A stretch of 64,000 bases of DNA from Selenomonadales bacterium (GCA_003150515.1 QALW01000007.1:1-64000); one strand, 5' to 3'; shown: positions 8,314-17,406, counted from the stretch's first letter. Notes: generated by a model from the letters alone, not told the origin. Numbers and translations are program-made.

Positions 8314-9783
8314 TTATTTAACCAGCGCTTTGAAGCGTTTATAGGCTTCATCCCATTTTTCAGGGTTTTCGGGCTTATATGTAACGCTTTGGAAAGAATC
8401 GGCGATAATTCTGCGCGCAGTTTTAATGTCGGGCACGGCCTTAAGAGCTATAAGCTGGCACATTATATTGCCTATGGCAGTGGCTTCTACGGGCCCTGCA
8501 ATAACAGGCCTGTCTATAGCGCTGGCGGTGAATCTATTCAGCGCGGCGTTTTGGCAGCCTCCGCCTACAACGTGCAGCACGGGCAGAGAATAATCCAGGA
8601 TTTTTTCCAGGCCTTCAAGGGACATGCGGTATTTGAGGGCCAGGCTTTCAAGCACGCAGCGTATTATTTCGGCCGGATGCTCGGGCACGAATTGATTGGT
8701 GCGCCTGCAATATTCCTTTATGCGTCCGCTCATATTGTTCTGGGGCATAAAGAGGCTGTCGTCCGGATCAATAAAGCATTTAAAGCCTTCGGCGCTTTGC
8801 GCCATCTCGGCCATCTGGCCGAAGGAATAATCCATTCCCTGCTTAAGCCATTCCCGGCGCAGCTCCTGTATAATCCAGAGTCCCATGATATTTTTCAGCA
8901 GGCGGGTGGTGCCGTTATATCCGCCCTCGTTGGTGAAATTCAATTCAGCCGCGGCGGCGTCCATATAGGGAGTATTGGTTTCGCTTCCTAAAAGGGACCA
9001 GGTGCCGCTGGAAATATAGGCAAAATGCTCTTCGCTTGCAGGAACGGCCATGACTGCGCTGGCGGTATCATGCTGCGCTACTGAAATTACCGCAGGGTTG
9101 CTCTTGAGGCCCAGCTCGGAAATGATTTTTTCGGATAAAGTTCCGGCTGCCGTTCCCGCGGGAGTGAGGGGAAGCAGCATATCGGTTTTTATATTCAGCG
9201 CCCTGAGCACGTTCTCGTTCCAGGCCCTGGTTTTGGGATTGAGCATCTGAGAGGTGCTGGCTATGGTGTATTCGCAGATTTTTTTGCCCGTCAGGAAATA
9301 TGTAAATAAATCCGGGGTAAATAGCAGCGTATCCGCCTGAGCAAGCAGTTCGGGCTGCTGCTCGCGCAGCGCCATAAGCTGGAAGAGAGTGTTGAACTGC
9401 ATAAACTGCAATCCGGTTTGAGCGTACATTTCATTCCGGGGCATAATCTCAAACGCTTTTTCCATCATATGCTCCGTGCGGCCGTCCCGATAATGCACGG
9501 GATTGGATAGGAGGCGTCCCTGTTTGTCCAGCAGGCCGAAATCCACTCCCCAGGTGTCTATGCCTATGCTGGCAATATCGTCGTGCCCTTGTTTTTTGCT
9601 CTCCAGGAGCCCCTGTTTCAGCTCGAAGAAAAGCCTGAGCACATCCCAGTAAAGAGTTCCGTTTATTTCAACGGGATCGTTGGAAAATCTGTGCAGTTCG
9701 CTCAGGCTCAGCCTGGAGCCGTCAAATTCCCCCAGTATGGCGCGCCCGCTGGACGCCCCAAAATCAAAAGCCAATACTTTCAT
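8314..9783 (-). CDS. rhaB: Rhamnulokinase
   Basis: The 489-residue FGGY-family sugar kinase is predicted to phosphorylate L-rhamnulose at O-1 in L-rhamnose catabolism, in the cytoplasm. The N-terminal ATPase fold opens with FDFGASSGRAILGEF. GIDTWGVDFGLLD and NPVHYRDGRT (about residues 75-105) are typical of RhaB rather than of xylulo- or glycerol kinases. SSGTWSLLG and VVGGGCQNAALNRFTA mark the second lobe. Length is normal for the family. No rhamnose isomerase, aldolase or regulator lies beside it, so the rest of the pathway must be elsewhere. The gene's 3' end faces the cloverleaf element. Confidence 0.9.
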   Translation of the reverse strand: MKVLAFDFGASSGRAILGEFDGSRLSLSELHRFSNDPVEINGTLYWDVLRLFFELKQGLLESKKQGHDDIASIGIDTWGVDFGLLDKQGRLLSNPVHYRDGRTEHMMEKAFEIMPRNEMYAQTGLQFMQFNTLFQLMALREQQPELLAQADTLLFTPDLFTYFLTGKKICEYTIASTSQMLNPKTRAWNENVLRALNIKTDMLLPLTPAGTAAGTLSEKIISELGLKSNPAVISVAQHDTASAVMAVPASEEHFAYISSGTWSLLGSETNTPYMDAAAAELNFTNEGGYNGTTRLLKNIMGLWIIQELRREWLKQGMDYSFGQMAEMAQSAEGFKCFIDPDDSLFMPQNNMSGRIKEYCRRTNQFVPEHPAEIIRCVLESLALKYRMSLEGLEKILDYSLPVLHVVGGGCQNAALNRFTASAIDRPVIAGPVEATAIGNIMCQLIALKAVPDIKTARRIIADSFQSVTYKPENPEKWDEAYKRFKALVK

Positions 9784-9958
9784 TAATAACTCACTCCAAA
9801 ATATTTATTCTAAGGAACGGCGCCCGCCTCTGAACGGGGCTTGTTTTAATTAGGAAGCTCCGCGCATGCATTCAAGGCCGCCCTTGTATTCAAATATATT
9901 TTTATGCGCAGCAAATCGCCCATACTGCAAAATTATGCATATATGAGCATATAAAAAA

Positions 9959-10525
9959 TTATATCTCGGGCGCTCCGGGCTGCTCGGCGGCCAGCACTTC
10001 AATAACAGCTTTGCTTATAAATCCCGCCTTTTTTTTCATATTCTCTTCCAAAGCCCTGGCTTCCTGGGCGCTGCCTGCGGGCAGCGCCAGCTCCAATACG
10101 CATTGGTCGTCGTCAAACGCCCGCATAAATACTATATAGCTGTTATCCGCAATGCAGGAGCGGTAGGTTAGAATTTCATTATCCTGCCGGAACGCCGTTC
10201 GGTTGTCTTTAATATAGGCGTCAATGCGATCCCGTACGGAGCCTTTTATCATGGGCACAAAATGGGCCAGAGACTGCCGTCCGCTTATGGAGAGTATATA
10301 TCTTTCGCCTGTTTGAGAAGGATATGAAAATATAAGTTTGCGCTCAAGCAGATGCTCAAGCGCGTTGCGGTAATCAAAGTAATTAATTTCAGTGGTCTCG
10401 TCCATAATTTCAATAAGCTGATTCAGGGTAGTGCCCTGGGCCATACGCTCTAAAACGTATAGCACTGTGAGCAGCTCTTCGGTAAAATTATGCCTTTGAG
10501 GACCCCATTCGGATGTGTTTGCCAT
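9959..10525 (-). CDS. DUF4364 family winged-helix-like protein
   Basis: The 188-residue cytoplasmic protein matches my memory of the DUF4364 family, widespread in Clostridia and of unknown function. The N-terminal 80 residues (ELLTVLYVLERMAQGTTLNQL through LLERKLIF) have the length and pattern of a winged helix-turn-helix. Residues 80-115 carry YILSISGRQSLAHF, as in PadR or MarR wings, and the remaining part is an alpha/beta domain. It lies 30 bp downstream of the HPr-like gene and is probably cotranscribed with it. A regulatory role is an inference. Confidence 0.72.
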   Translation of the reverse strand: MANTSEWGPQRHNFTEELLTVLYVLERMAQGTTLNQLIEIMDETTEINYFDYRNALEHLLERKLIFSYPSQTGERYILSISGRQSLAHFVPMIKGSVRDRIDAYIKDNRTAFRQDNEILTYRSCIADNSYIVFMRAFDDDQCVLELALPAGSAQEARALEENMKKKAGFISKAVIEVLAAEQPGAPEI

Positions 10526-10555
10526 TTGCGCCAGCTCCCATTGCCCCTTAACCAG

Positions 10556-10786
10556 TTATTTTACGATAAAATCTTTTATATCGTCTAAAAGAGCGTCGCA
10601 GTCGTCGTTATAAATTTCCATAGTGACCGGCTTGGAAAGATCCAGGCTGAAGATGCCCAGAATGCTTTTGGCGTCCACTACATAGCGTCCCGAACGCAAA
10701 TCAATGTCATAGGGATATTTATTGATAATGGATACTAGCGATTTGATGTTTTGGGCTTCCTTTAAAAGAATGGATACTGATTTCAT
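10556..10786 (-). CDS. HPr-like protein lacking the active-site histidine
   Basis: A 76-residue protein of the phosphocarrier HPr family. The start at 10786 is supported by AAAGGGAG eight bases upstream; a longer frame exists but lacks this support. The fold signature AKSILGIFSLDLSKPV corresponds to the regulatory Ser-46 region of HPr. The stretch that normally holds the phosphorylated His-15 (GLHARPA) reads KEAQNIKSLVSI instead. Family knowledge says such proteins cannot carry PTS phosphate from enzyme I; Bacillus Crh is the precedent for a His-less, Ser-regulated cofactor in carbon catabolite control. It heads a two-gene unit with DUF4364, behind a good promoter at 10919-10947. Confidence 0.8.
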   Translation of the reverse strand: MKSVSILLKEAQNIKSLVSIINKYPYDIDLRSGRYVVDAKSILGIFSLDLSKPVTMEIYNDDCDALLDDIKDFIVK

Positions 10787-10918
10787 AATAATCTCCCTTT
10801 CTCTGCCTCTTTTAACGGGCAAAATAAACGTCCGCCCCTGCCGTTTGGGCCCTGGGCGCCTGTCCGGACAACTGGAGCGGGGCTGAAAAATATTCTCCCC
10901 GGCGGCTGTCTATACATT

Positions 10919-10947
10919 ATTATATATTAATTCTTTATAATATTCAA
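10919..10947 (-). promoter_or_regulatory. Sigma-A type promoter of the HPr-like/DUF4364 unit
   Basis: On the minus strand TTGAAT (10942-10947) and TATAAT (10919-10924) are separated by 17 bp. It lies about 130 bp upstream of the HPr-like start. The rest of the 472-bp divergent gap (10787-11258) holds the plus-strand promoter at 11107 and otherwise nothing I can name. Confidence 0.6.
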
Positions 10948-11106
10948 GTAAAAGTGTGCGCAAAAGTTATTTTTATGCAGGGGCTGAAAGGAAAACTGCG
11001 GCCTGCGCCTGCCTGCCGCAATCCGCTGTCTGAACGGCCGGAATTTTTCAGGCGGGCAGTATTCAAATATTATTAGAATAGTGCGGATTTGAGTTAATAT
11101 AGTGCA

Positions 11107-11135
11107 TTGTTTTAGCCGTTCTTATACTTTATAAT
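11107..11135 (+). promoter_or_regulatory. Promoter of the glycosidase-like lipoprotein gene
   Basis: TTGTTT (11107-11112), a 17-bp spacer and TATAAT (11130-11135) lie about 125 bp upstream of the ATG at 11259. The -10 box is perfect and the -35 box is weak. Confidence 0.5.
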
Positions 11136-11258
11136 TTTTAAACAATATAATCCGGGCGGGGATATAAAGCAATAAACATGCGTTCCGCGTACGGCGGTTC
11201 CGCGCCCGGGCAAGCGAATCGTACGCTAAATATATGCGAGCGAAAGGAAAGAGAAAAT

Positions 11259-13175
11259 ATGAAAAAAATCATAGGAGGTCTGCTTATGACATGCATGCTA
11301 TTATGCTCCTGTTCTGCGTCTGAGACGGGAGCGCCTTCGGAAACGGCCCTGAATACCGCCGGGGCTTCCCTCAGCCCCCTGAATACCCAGCCGTCCGGCC
11401 AGGAGACGGCGGATCCCTATAACGAGCCGGCCGGAATAAATCTTTTGGTGGCCGTGGATCAATTCGGCCGCACCGTGCCCGTATCGGGCGCCCATAAGGA
11501 AAACAGGGCGGTGGGCATGATGTATTGGCTCTGGCACGGCTCCTACACCAGCAGGGTGGTGGACACCACCAAAATAATAGAGGAGAAGGGGCTGGATTAC
11601 GCTCTATATAATTTGCAGGAATATAATCCCGCGGGCGTTCCTCATTATTGGGGAGAACCGCTTTACGGCTATTACCGTTCGGACGACGAATATATAATCC
11701 GCAGGCACATGATGCTGCTTATGTATGCCGGAGTGGATTTTATAGCTTTTGACGCTTCCAATACTATAACTTATCCCAACGAGGTGCGCAAAATCTGCGA
11801 AGTAATCTGCGAATTGCGCGGCGAAGGATTTAATGTGCCTCAAATTACATATTACACTCATACCGCTTCTATTCAGACCGTGCAGCAGGCGTATGACGAG
11901 ATATATTCGCATGAGGAATACCGCGAGGCGTGGTACTGCATGGAGGGCAAGCCCCTTATGATAGCGCAGACCGATCCGGCCAAGGATAAGGAGCGCACAA
12001 CCGGTCAGCACGCGCATCTGAGCGCTTATGATCCCCAGCCGCTGGGGGAGGAAATCATGGATTTCTTTTATTTCCGCGTTCCCGCCTGGTGCGGAGTGGA
12101 TCCTGTGACGGACGACGGATGGCCGTGGGTGGATTGGAATTTTCCCAACGACCTTTACGGCAATCTTATGACCCTTTCGCCGGCTTCCCATCATTATGCC
12201 ATGATGTCGTGGTCGGCCATGGGATATGATTATCCTGAAGAACAGATACCCAGGGCCGTATGGTCGGGCGGCAACGTTTCGTGGGGGCGCGGATATGCTT
12301 TCAGCGACAGGCAGAACAATACTGCAAGAGCCGCGCAGGGCTCCTTCTTCCAGGCTCAGTGGAACGTCGTCAAGCGGGCGCAGCCCGAGATAGTCTATTT
12401 GGACGGCTGGAACGAATGGTGCAGCGGTTATGCCCGAAACGCCGAATACGGCAACGTGGCCGAATCTTACGACAGCTTCAATATGGAATTTTCGCGCGAT
12501 CTCGAATTGATGAAGGGCGGTTATAACGACGCGTTTCTAATTCAGACCGCCATGAACGTTAAAGAATATAAATGCGAATTGCCCGAGACGTTTATTAAAG
12601 ACGTGCATAAAACAATAGATATAAACGCGGGCGCCGGGCAGTGGGAGGAGGTAAAGGCGCTTTACCGCTGCACGGGCAGCAGAAATTTCGGGCGGAACGC
12701 AAGAGGAGTGCAGCCCTCCCTGAAATATGCTGTTCCCGCCGCCGTGAACAGCATACAGGACGCCAAGGTAACCTGCGACGCCGACAATATCTATTTTATG
12801 ATTCGCTGCGACGGGGATATTAAAATAGAATCGGCCGAGAGCATGAATCTTTTTATAGGCACGGGCTCTCCCGAACTCAAGGGCTGGGAGGGATATGAAT
12901 ATGTGCTTAACCGGGAAATCAGCGGGGGCAGGACGGCAATAGGCCGCCTGCACGAAGATTTTTCCATGGATAACGTGGGCAGCGCCGCTATTTCAATAGA
13001 CGGCGGAATAATGCAGATTTCCATACCCCGCTCCCTGATAGGCATGGATAAGGGGGGAGACAGCCTGTATTTCAAGGTGGCGGACAGCGTGGAGCATCCG
13101 GAGGACATCATGGATTATTATGTGACCGGCCGCTGCATGCCCATGGGGCGTTTCAGCTATCAGTATTTGGGATAA
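11259..13175 (+). CDS. Glycoside-hydrolase-like lipoprotein (GH71/GH99-type) with C-terminal sugar-binding-like domain
   Basis: A 638-residue lipoprotein. The start at 11259 is chosen because GAAAGGAAAG precedes it and a signal peptide with lipobox LCSC (Cys 18) follows. Residues 85-420 look like a TIM barrel of the GH71/GH99/WbsX sort, with AVGMMYWLWHGSY, GVDFIAFDASNT and the strand-end motif YLDGWNEW (about 380). I cannot assign catalytic acids. Residues 465-638 resemble the CBM9/DOMON-like beta-sandwich found at the end of many polysaccharide enzymes (DNIYFMIRCDGDIKIE). The protein probably acts on an extracellular polysaccharide at the membrane surface; the substrate is unknown. It is monocistronic, with its own promoter and terminator. 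Confidence 0.7.
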   Translation: MKKIIGGLLMTCMLLCSCSASETGAPSETALNTAGASLSPLNTQPSGQETADPYNEPAGINLLVAVDQFGRTVPVSGAHKENRAVGMMYWLWHGSYTSRVVDTTKIIEEKGLDYALYNLQEYNPAGVPHYWGEPLYGYYRSDDEYIIRRHMMLLMYAGVDFIAFDASNTITYPNEVRKICEVICELRGEGFNVPQITYYTHTASIQTVQQAYDEIYSHEEYREAWYCMEGKPLMIAQTDPAKDKERTTGQHAHLSAYDPQPLGEEIMDFFYFRVPAWCGVDPVTDDGWPWVDWNFPNDLYGNLMTLSPASHHYAMMSWSAMGYDYPEEQIPRAVWSGGNVSWGRGYAFSDRQNNTARAAQGSFFQAQWNVVKRAQPEIVYLDGWNEWCSGYARNAEYGNVAESYDSFNMEFSRDLELMKGGYNDAFLIQTAMNVKEYKCELPETFIKDVHKTIDINAGAGQWEEVKALYRCTGSRNFGRNARGVQPSLKYAVPAAVNSIQDAKVTCDADNIYFMIRCDGDIKIESAESMNLFIGTGSPELKGWEGYEYVLNREISGGRTAIGRLHEDFSMDNVGSAAISIDGGIMQISIPRSLIGMDKGGDSLYFKVADSVEHPEDIMDYYVTGRCMPMGRFSYQYLG

Positions 13176-13204
13176 GCTAATAAAAGGATATGTCTCAAAA
13201 ATAT

Positions 13205-13232
13205 AAAAAGAGCGGCGCAAGCCGCTCTTTTT
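13205..13232 (+). terminator. Rho-independent terminator
   Basis: AAAAGAGCGGC and GCCGCTCTTTT close a GCAA loop, followed by T residues, 30 bp after the lipoprotein stop codon. The remaining 330 bp up to 13563 hold the solo inverted-repeat end at 13397 and no gene. Confidence 0.85.
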
Positions 13233-13396
13233 GCCGTTTCTGTTTCTCATAAACGGATAATAACGGCATTCGCCAAAGCTCTCCTGAAGAGAGATTTTTG
13301 CTTTGAATGGCGGCGGGAGGCCGCACGGCGCGCAGTTTTAAAATTACGGATATTTTAGGGAGGAAGCAGTATGGAGCCAGGGGAAGCTTTTCTGAG

Positions 13397-13422
13397 GGCG
13401 CATTGCACTCTGATTGTATTGT
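13397..13422. repeat. Solo end of the short inverted-repeat element
   Basis: GGCGCATTGCACTCTGATTG and the next six bases match the right end of the element at 4943-4968 with two differences in 26. No partner inverted repeat was found nearby. It may be a decayed copy or a regulatory motif shared by the two sites. Confidence 0.4.
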
Positions 13423-13562
13423 ATATGCATTAAATAATCCGCGGAGCGCTGATTGAGCCGTAAAAATCCGCCCGGACAAGGGAAAAATGAAATATTGCGA
13501 AATATCTCTTGCATTTTTCCCTTCCTGCCGTTATTATATTAATGAATTTGGAGGGATGGCTG

Positions 13563-14423
13563 ATGTCTGACAGAACCGATTTAGCTCACAGACTGGAAAG
13601 CAGATATTCCAGAATGAGCAAAGGGCATAAGCGTATATGCGATTATATAACTCAGAATTTTGACAAAGCGGCGTTTATGACCGCTCATAAATTGGGCGAG
13701 CGCACGCAGGTGAGCGAATCCACGGTAGTGCGTTTTGCCGACAGCCTGGGCTACGACGGCTATCCTCAGCTTCAAAAGGCTATGCAGGAAGTGATCCGCA
13801 ATAAGCTTACCACCGTTCAGCTTATAGAGATGTCGGGGGATATAGATAAGAGCGAGGTGCTGGCCAAGGTGCTTAAGGAGGATATGGATAATATCCGCGC
13901 CACTCTTAACGAAACGGCGCAGGAATCCTTTGAGGCTGTGGTGGAGAGCCTGCTTAATGCCAGGCGGGTTTACGTTATGGGAATGCGTTCGTCCGCTCCT
14001 CTTTCGCAGTTTCTGGGCTATTATCTGGATTTTATGCTTTCCAGCGTGCGCACGGTTAGCGCCGGCATAAGCGATATATTTGAACAGCTTATGCATATAG
14101 GCGAAGGGGATGTTTTTATTGGCATAAGCTTTCCGAGATATTCCAACCGCACTATAGAGGGCATGGCTTTCGCGCGCTCAAGGGGGGCAAAATGCATAGC
14201 TTTAACGGACAGCAAGGCTTCTCCTCTTTCCAATGAAGCGGATATAGCGCTTACGGCCAAGAGCGCCATGACTTCCTTTGTGGATTCTTTGGTTGCGCCT
14301 TTCAGCCTGGCCAACGCTCTGATTGTGGCCATAGGAATAAAAAAGAAGGACGAGATTGCGGGCAGTTTCAGGGAATTGGAAGCAATCTGGGACGCGCATA
14401 ACGTCTATGCGGGCGGCAAATGA
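13563..14423 (+). CDS. MurR/RpiR family transcriptional regulator
   Basis: The 286-residue regulator has an N-terminal RpiR helix-turn-helix (RMSKGHKRICDYITQNF and TQVSESTVVRFADSLGYDGY, residues 15-65) and a C-terminal SIS sugar-phosphate isomerase-like domain (about 125-260, with RVYVMGMRSSAPLSQF and GDVFIGISFPRYSNRT). Members bind phosphosugars and usually control sugar or amino-sugar catabolism. The start at 13563 follows GGAGGG by seven bases. The gene overlaps the following YhiN-type gene by 4 bp (ATGA), so the two are translationally coupled. No sugar gene is beside it, so the effector is unknown. Confidence 0.88.
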   Translation: MSDRTDLAHRLESRYSRMSKGHKRICDYITQNFDKAAFMTAHKLGERTQVSESTVVRFADSLGYDGYPQLQKAMQEVIRNKLTTVQLIEMSGDIDKSEVLAKVLKEDMDNIRATLNETAQESFEAVVESLLNARRVYVMGMRSSAPLSQFLGYYLDFMLSSVRTVSAGISDIFEQLMHIGEGDVFIGISFPRYSNRTIEGMAFARSRGAKCIALTDSKASPLSNEADIALTAKSAMTSFVDSLVAPFSLANALIVAIGIKKKDEIAGSFRELEAIWDAHNVYAGGK

Positions 14424-15634
14424 TGTATGATGTAATTGTTATAGGAGGCGGGCCGGCAGGCATGCTCGCCGCGGGCACGGCCGCGGGCAGAGGCAAAAGC
14501 GCCCTGCTGATTGAAAAAAATGAAAAGCTGGGCAAGAAGCTTTATATAACGGGCAAGGGGCGCTGCAACCTAACCAATTTCTGCGACTGCGAAGAATTTA
14601 TAGGGCATGTGCCCCGCAATCCCAGATTTTTATACAGCGCGCTTTACGCGTTTCCGCCTTCGGCTCTATATGAGATGCTGGAAGAGCTGGGAGTGCCTCT
14701 TAAAATTGAACGGGGACGCAGGGTGTTTCCTCAAAGCGATAAAGCCAGCGATATAATTAAGGCGCTGGCAGCCTATTTGAAAAATACGGGAGTGCATATC
14801 AGGCTTAATACGTCCATAACTGGCTTGGAAAGGGAGGACGGAGGCTTTTTAATCAAAGCGGGCGAAGAAACGTTCAGTTCGCGGAAGGTTGTTTTGGCGA
14901 CCGGGGGGCTGAGCTATCCGGCCACGGGCAGCACGGGCGAAGGCATGAGCTTTGCCCAAAAGCTGGGGCATGAAATAATAAAATGCCGTCCCGCGCTGAC
15001 TTCCCTTTTGGTCAGGGATGATAATTTAAGCGCGTTGGCGGGGGTTTCCCTCAAAAATGTGGAGCTGTGCGCAAGCTTTAAGGGCCGGGAGATTTTCAGG
15101 GAGCGCGGGGAAATGCTCTTTACGCATACGGGGATTTCGGGGCCGCTGGTTTTAACGCTGAGCAGCGTTTTGGACTGCCCGGAGCAGAGCGATATTTATA
15201 TAGACCTTAAGCCGGCGGTAAGCCTGGAAGAATTGGACGGCCGCATTATAAAAGAATTGGCGGGAGCGTCGGGCAAATTGCTGCGCAATTCTCTTTCCGG
15301 GCTGCTTTTAAGCGCTTTAAGGGAGCCGGTTTTATGCCGGGCGGGCATAGAACGGGATGTTTTGGCTAATCAGCTTAATAAGGAGGGACGCCGTTCCCTT
15401 GCGGCGGCCATAAAGCGTTTTGAATTGAAATGCACGGGCAGAGGCGGCTTTGACGAGGCGGTTATAACCAGAGGCGGAATTAACGTCCGGCAGGTCAATC
15501 CGGCCGACATGCAGTCAAAAATAACGCCCGGATTATATTTTGCGGGCGAAATTCTGGACGTGGACGCCTTTACGGGCGGATATAATTTGCAGATAGCTTT
15601 CAGCACAGGCCGCCTGGCCGGCGAGAGCGTCTGA
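14420..15634 (+). CDS. NAD(P)/FAD-dependent oxidoreductase, YhiN/HI0933 family
   Basis: The 404-residue flavoprotein opens with the FAD dinucleotide fold YDVIVIGGGPAGMLAAGTAA. It has the family motifs GKGRCNLTN (about residue 50), ATGGLSYPATGSTGEG (about 158) and the C-terminal second FAD-contact block FAGEILDVDAFTGGYNLQIAFSTG, here cut to its key residues GEILDVDAFTGGYN. The physiological reaction is not established. It overlaps the RpiR gene by 4 bp and leads into the HutP-like gene and the cmk cluster; a YhiN-type gene before cmk is a common arrangement in Clostridia. Confidence 0.88.
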   Translation: MMYDVIVIGGGPAGMLAAGTAAGRGKSALLIEKNEKLGKKLYITGKGRCNLTNFCDCEEFIGHVPRNPRFLYSALYAFPPSALYEMLEELGVPLKIERGRRVFPQSDKASDIIKALAAYLKNTGVHIRLNTSITGLEREDGGFLIKAGEETFSSRKVVLATGGLSYPATGSTGEGMSFAQKLGHEIIKCRPALTSLLVRDDNLSALAGVSLKNVELCASFKGREIFRERGEMLFTHTGISGPLVLTLSSVLDCPEQSDIYIDLKPAVSLEELDGRIIKELAGASGKLLRNSLSGLLLSALREPVLCRAGIERDVLANQLNKEGRRSLAAAIKRFELKCTGRGGFDEAVITRGGINVRQVNPADMQSKITPGLYFAGEILDVDAFTGGYNLQIAFSTGRLAGESV

Positions 15635-15647
15635 GGAGGCGGAATAT

Positions 15648-16058
15648 ATGCTTATATCCAGCAAGGAGACCGCGCGGGCGGCGATTATGATGAGCATGAC
15701 TCAGTCCAGGGAGGAAGAACGCGCCTGCAGGGAGGAACTGCTTAAGGCGGATATACTTTCGGCGGCCGTGGACTGCGGCGGGGATTATATAAGCTCGGTG
15801 AATAAATTTATCGAGCGGGCTATAGTGGCGGCCAAGCGGGAGGGAGTTATAAAGGAGGGCCATATAGAGGAAGGCGGGGTCGCGGGCGCGGCGCACGAAG
15901 CGCTTTCCCAGATTATGAATAAGGCTTTGGGCCTGAGCGTGGGCGGCAAGATTGGCATAGCGCGCAAGGGAGACCATATAGCCGTTGCGGCCTATTTCGC
16001 CATAGGCCTGCTGCATCTTAACGATATAGCCGTGGGCCTGGGCCACCGCGCCATATAA
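15648..16058 (+). CDS. HutP family protein
   Basis: The 136-residue protein resembles Bacillus HutP, the histidine- and Mg-dependent RNA-binding antiterminator of the hut operon. Shared features are an AxxxAxKREGVI segment, the HEALSQIMNKALGLSVGGKIGIARK middle (key part EAL..G..G) and a C-terminal HIAVAAYFAIG...GLGHRAI, matching WIAVSLYGTIG...GVGINHI. His and Gly in the last motif belong to the ligand-binding end. No histidine utilisation gene is in the window. The gene sits between YhiN and cmk, so it may control something else. Ribosome site GAGGAGGCGG precedes the start. Confidence 0.75.
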   Translation: MLISSKETARAAIMMSMTQSREEERACREELLKADILSAAVDCGGDYISSVNKFIERAIVAAKREGVIKEGHIEEGGVAGAAHEALSQIMNKALGLSVGGKIGIARKGDHIAVAAYFAIGLLHLNDIAVGLGHRAI

Positions 16059-16133
16059 ATTATGCTTTGGAGCGCGGATGGGCTGAGCCGTGAAAAAATA
16101 TATATAAATATGCAAAATTGGAGATAGGAAAAA

Positions 16134-16811
16134 ATGGGAATATATCAGATAGCCATAGACGGCCCTTCGGGAGCGGGCAAGAGCACCGTCGCCAGAATGC
16201 TGGCCGGACGGCTGGGCATAGCCTATTTGGATACGGGCGCGATGTACAGGGCGTGCGCGCTGCATATGCTTAAGAAAAATATCAGCCTGGAGGATGAAGA
16301 GCGGGTGGCGGAAGAATTGCCCAATATAGCCATGAGCGTTCGCTTTTCAGACGGGGAGCAGAAAATGTTTCTTTCGGGCGAAGACGTCAGCGCTTTAATC
16401 CGCGAACATCATATGTCCAAGGCGGCCTCGGATATTTCCAAGCTGCCCTGCGTAAGAGAAAAAATGGTCTCTTTGCAAAGAGAGCTTGCGGGCAGGCAGA
16501 GCTGCGTGCTGGACGGCAGGGATATCTGCCTGCACGTTCTGCCCGAGGCGCGCTATAAATTTTTTCTCACGGCTTCAGCCTCCGAGAGGGCGCGGCGCAG
16601 ATGCGCTGAATTGGCTCAGAGGGGAAAAAAGGTAAATTTTGAAACAGTGCTTGCCGATATTAACGATAGGGATTATAATGATATGCATAGAGCGCTTTCT
16701 CCTCTTGCGCAGGCTCCCGACGCGGTGCTGGTTGATTCCACGGCTCTGACGCTGGAGCAGGTGCTTGATTATATGCTGAGCTTTATTGAGGAACAGGCAG
16801 ATGTTTTATAA
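16134..16811 (+). CDS. cmk: Cytidylate kinase
   Basis: The 225-residue enzyme phosphorylates CMP and dCMP with ATP in pyrimidine salvage. The P-loop is GPSGAGKSTVARMLAGRLG near the N-terminus. The next block, YLDTGAMYRA, binds the CMP substrate, and DGRDIC with a C-terminal DxxDRxR-like NDRDYND completes the family pattern. Length is normal. It opens the conserved clostridial cluster cmk-plsC-ispH/S1. Its last codons overlap the plsC start by 11 bp. Confidence 0.95.
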   Translation: MGIYQIAIDGPSGAGKSTVARMLAGRLGIAYLDTGAMYRACALHMLKKNISLEDEERVAEELPNIAMSVRFSDGEQKMFLSGEDVSALIREHHMSKAASDISKLPCVREKMVSLQRELAGRQSCVLDGRDICLHVLPEARYKFFLTASASERARRRCAELAQRGKKVNFETVLADINDRDYNDMHRALSPLAQAPDAVLVDSTALTLEQVLDYMLSFIEEQADVL

Positions 16812-17406
16812 GTTTATAAGGGCAATTTTCCGCTTTCTTATTTTTTTCCTTATGCCCACAAAAGTTATAGGCGGGGAAGGATTGGATAGAAAAGGCAGAT
16901 ATATACTTGCCTGCAATCATCAGACGGCTATGGATATACCGCTGCTTATAGCCAAATGTCCGCGCGTAATTAATTTTATGGCCAAGTCTCTCTTTTTTGA
17001 GGGACGGCCGGTATTGGGCTATTTTTTCAGGAAAATGCATGCTTTTCCAGTGCATCCTGCCAGCAGCGATTTAAAATCTCTCAAGCACGCCATAGACGTG
17101 CTGAACAAAGACGAGGTGCTGGGAATATTTCCGCAGGGGCGCAGAATCAAGCAAAGCCCCGTGGTCAACCGCGAAGAAATGTTTTCGGGCATGGCCTTTA
17201 TTTCCTTAAAGGCAAAGGCGGATATAATCCCCGTGATGTTTATGCGGCCTCCCATGGTGCTGAAGCGCAACGTGCTGAAGGTGGGCGAGCCCATAAAATA
17301 TGAGGATTATAAGGAGCGCCGGCTTAAGCAGGACACATTGGACGAAATAACCGACGTGCTCGCAGAAAGAATGAACGGCCTGCTGGAGGGCGAGGAGTTA
17401 AAATGA
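16801..17406 (+). CDS. plsC: 1-acyl-sn-glycerol-3-phosphate acyltransferase
   Basis: The 201-residue membrane-associated enzyme transfers an acyl chain to lysophosphatidate in phospholipid synthesis. The start at 16801 was chosen over an upstream in-frame ATG because the protein then begins with the usual membrane helix FYKFIRAIFRFLIFFLM. The catalytic NHQTAMD (HX4D) is at about residue 38. The second motif reads FPQGRR, where most members have FPEGTR, so Gln replaces the usual Glu. It overlaps cmk by 11 bp and ispH/S1 by 4 bp. Confidence 0.9.
   Translation: MFYKFIRAIFRFLIFFLMPTKVIGGEGLDRKGRYILACNHQTAMDIPLLIAKCPRVINFMAKSLFFEGRPVLGYFFRKMHAFPVHPASSDLKSLKHAIDVLNKDEVLGIFPQGRRIKQSPVVNREEMFSGMAFISLKAKADIIPVMFMRPPMVLKRNVLKVGEPIKYEDYKERRLKQDTLDEITDVLAERMNGLLEGEELK

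Noticed and set aside
8206..8991. 261-residue frame antisense to rhamnulokinase
   Set aside because: It begins inside the cloverleaf palindrome and mirrors rhaB codons; a shadow of a well-supported gene.
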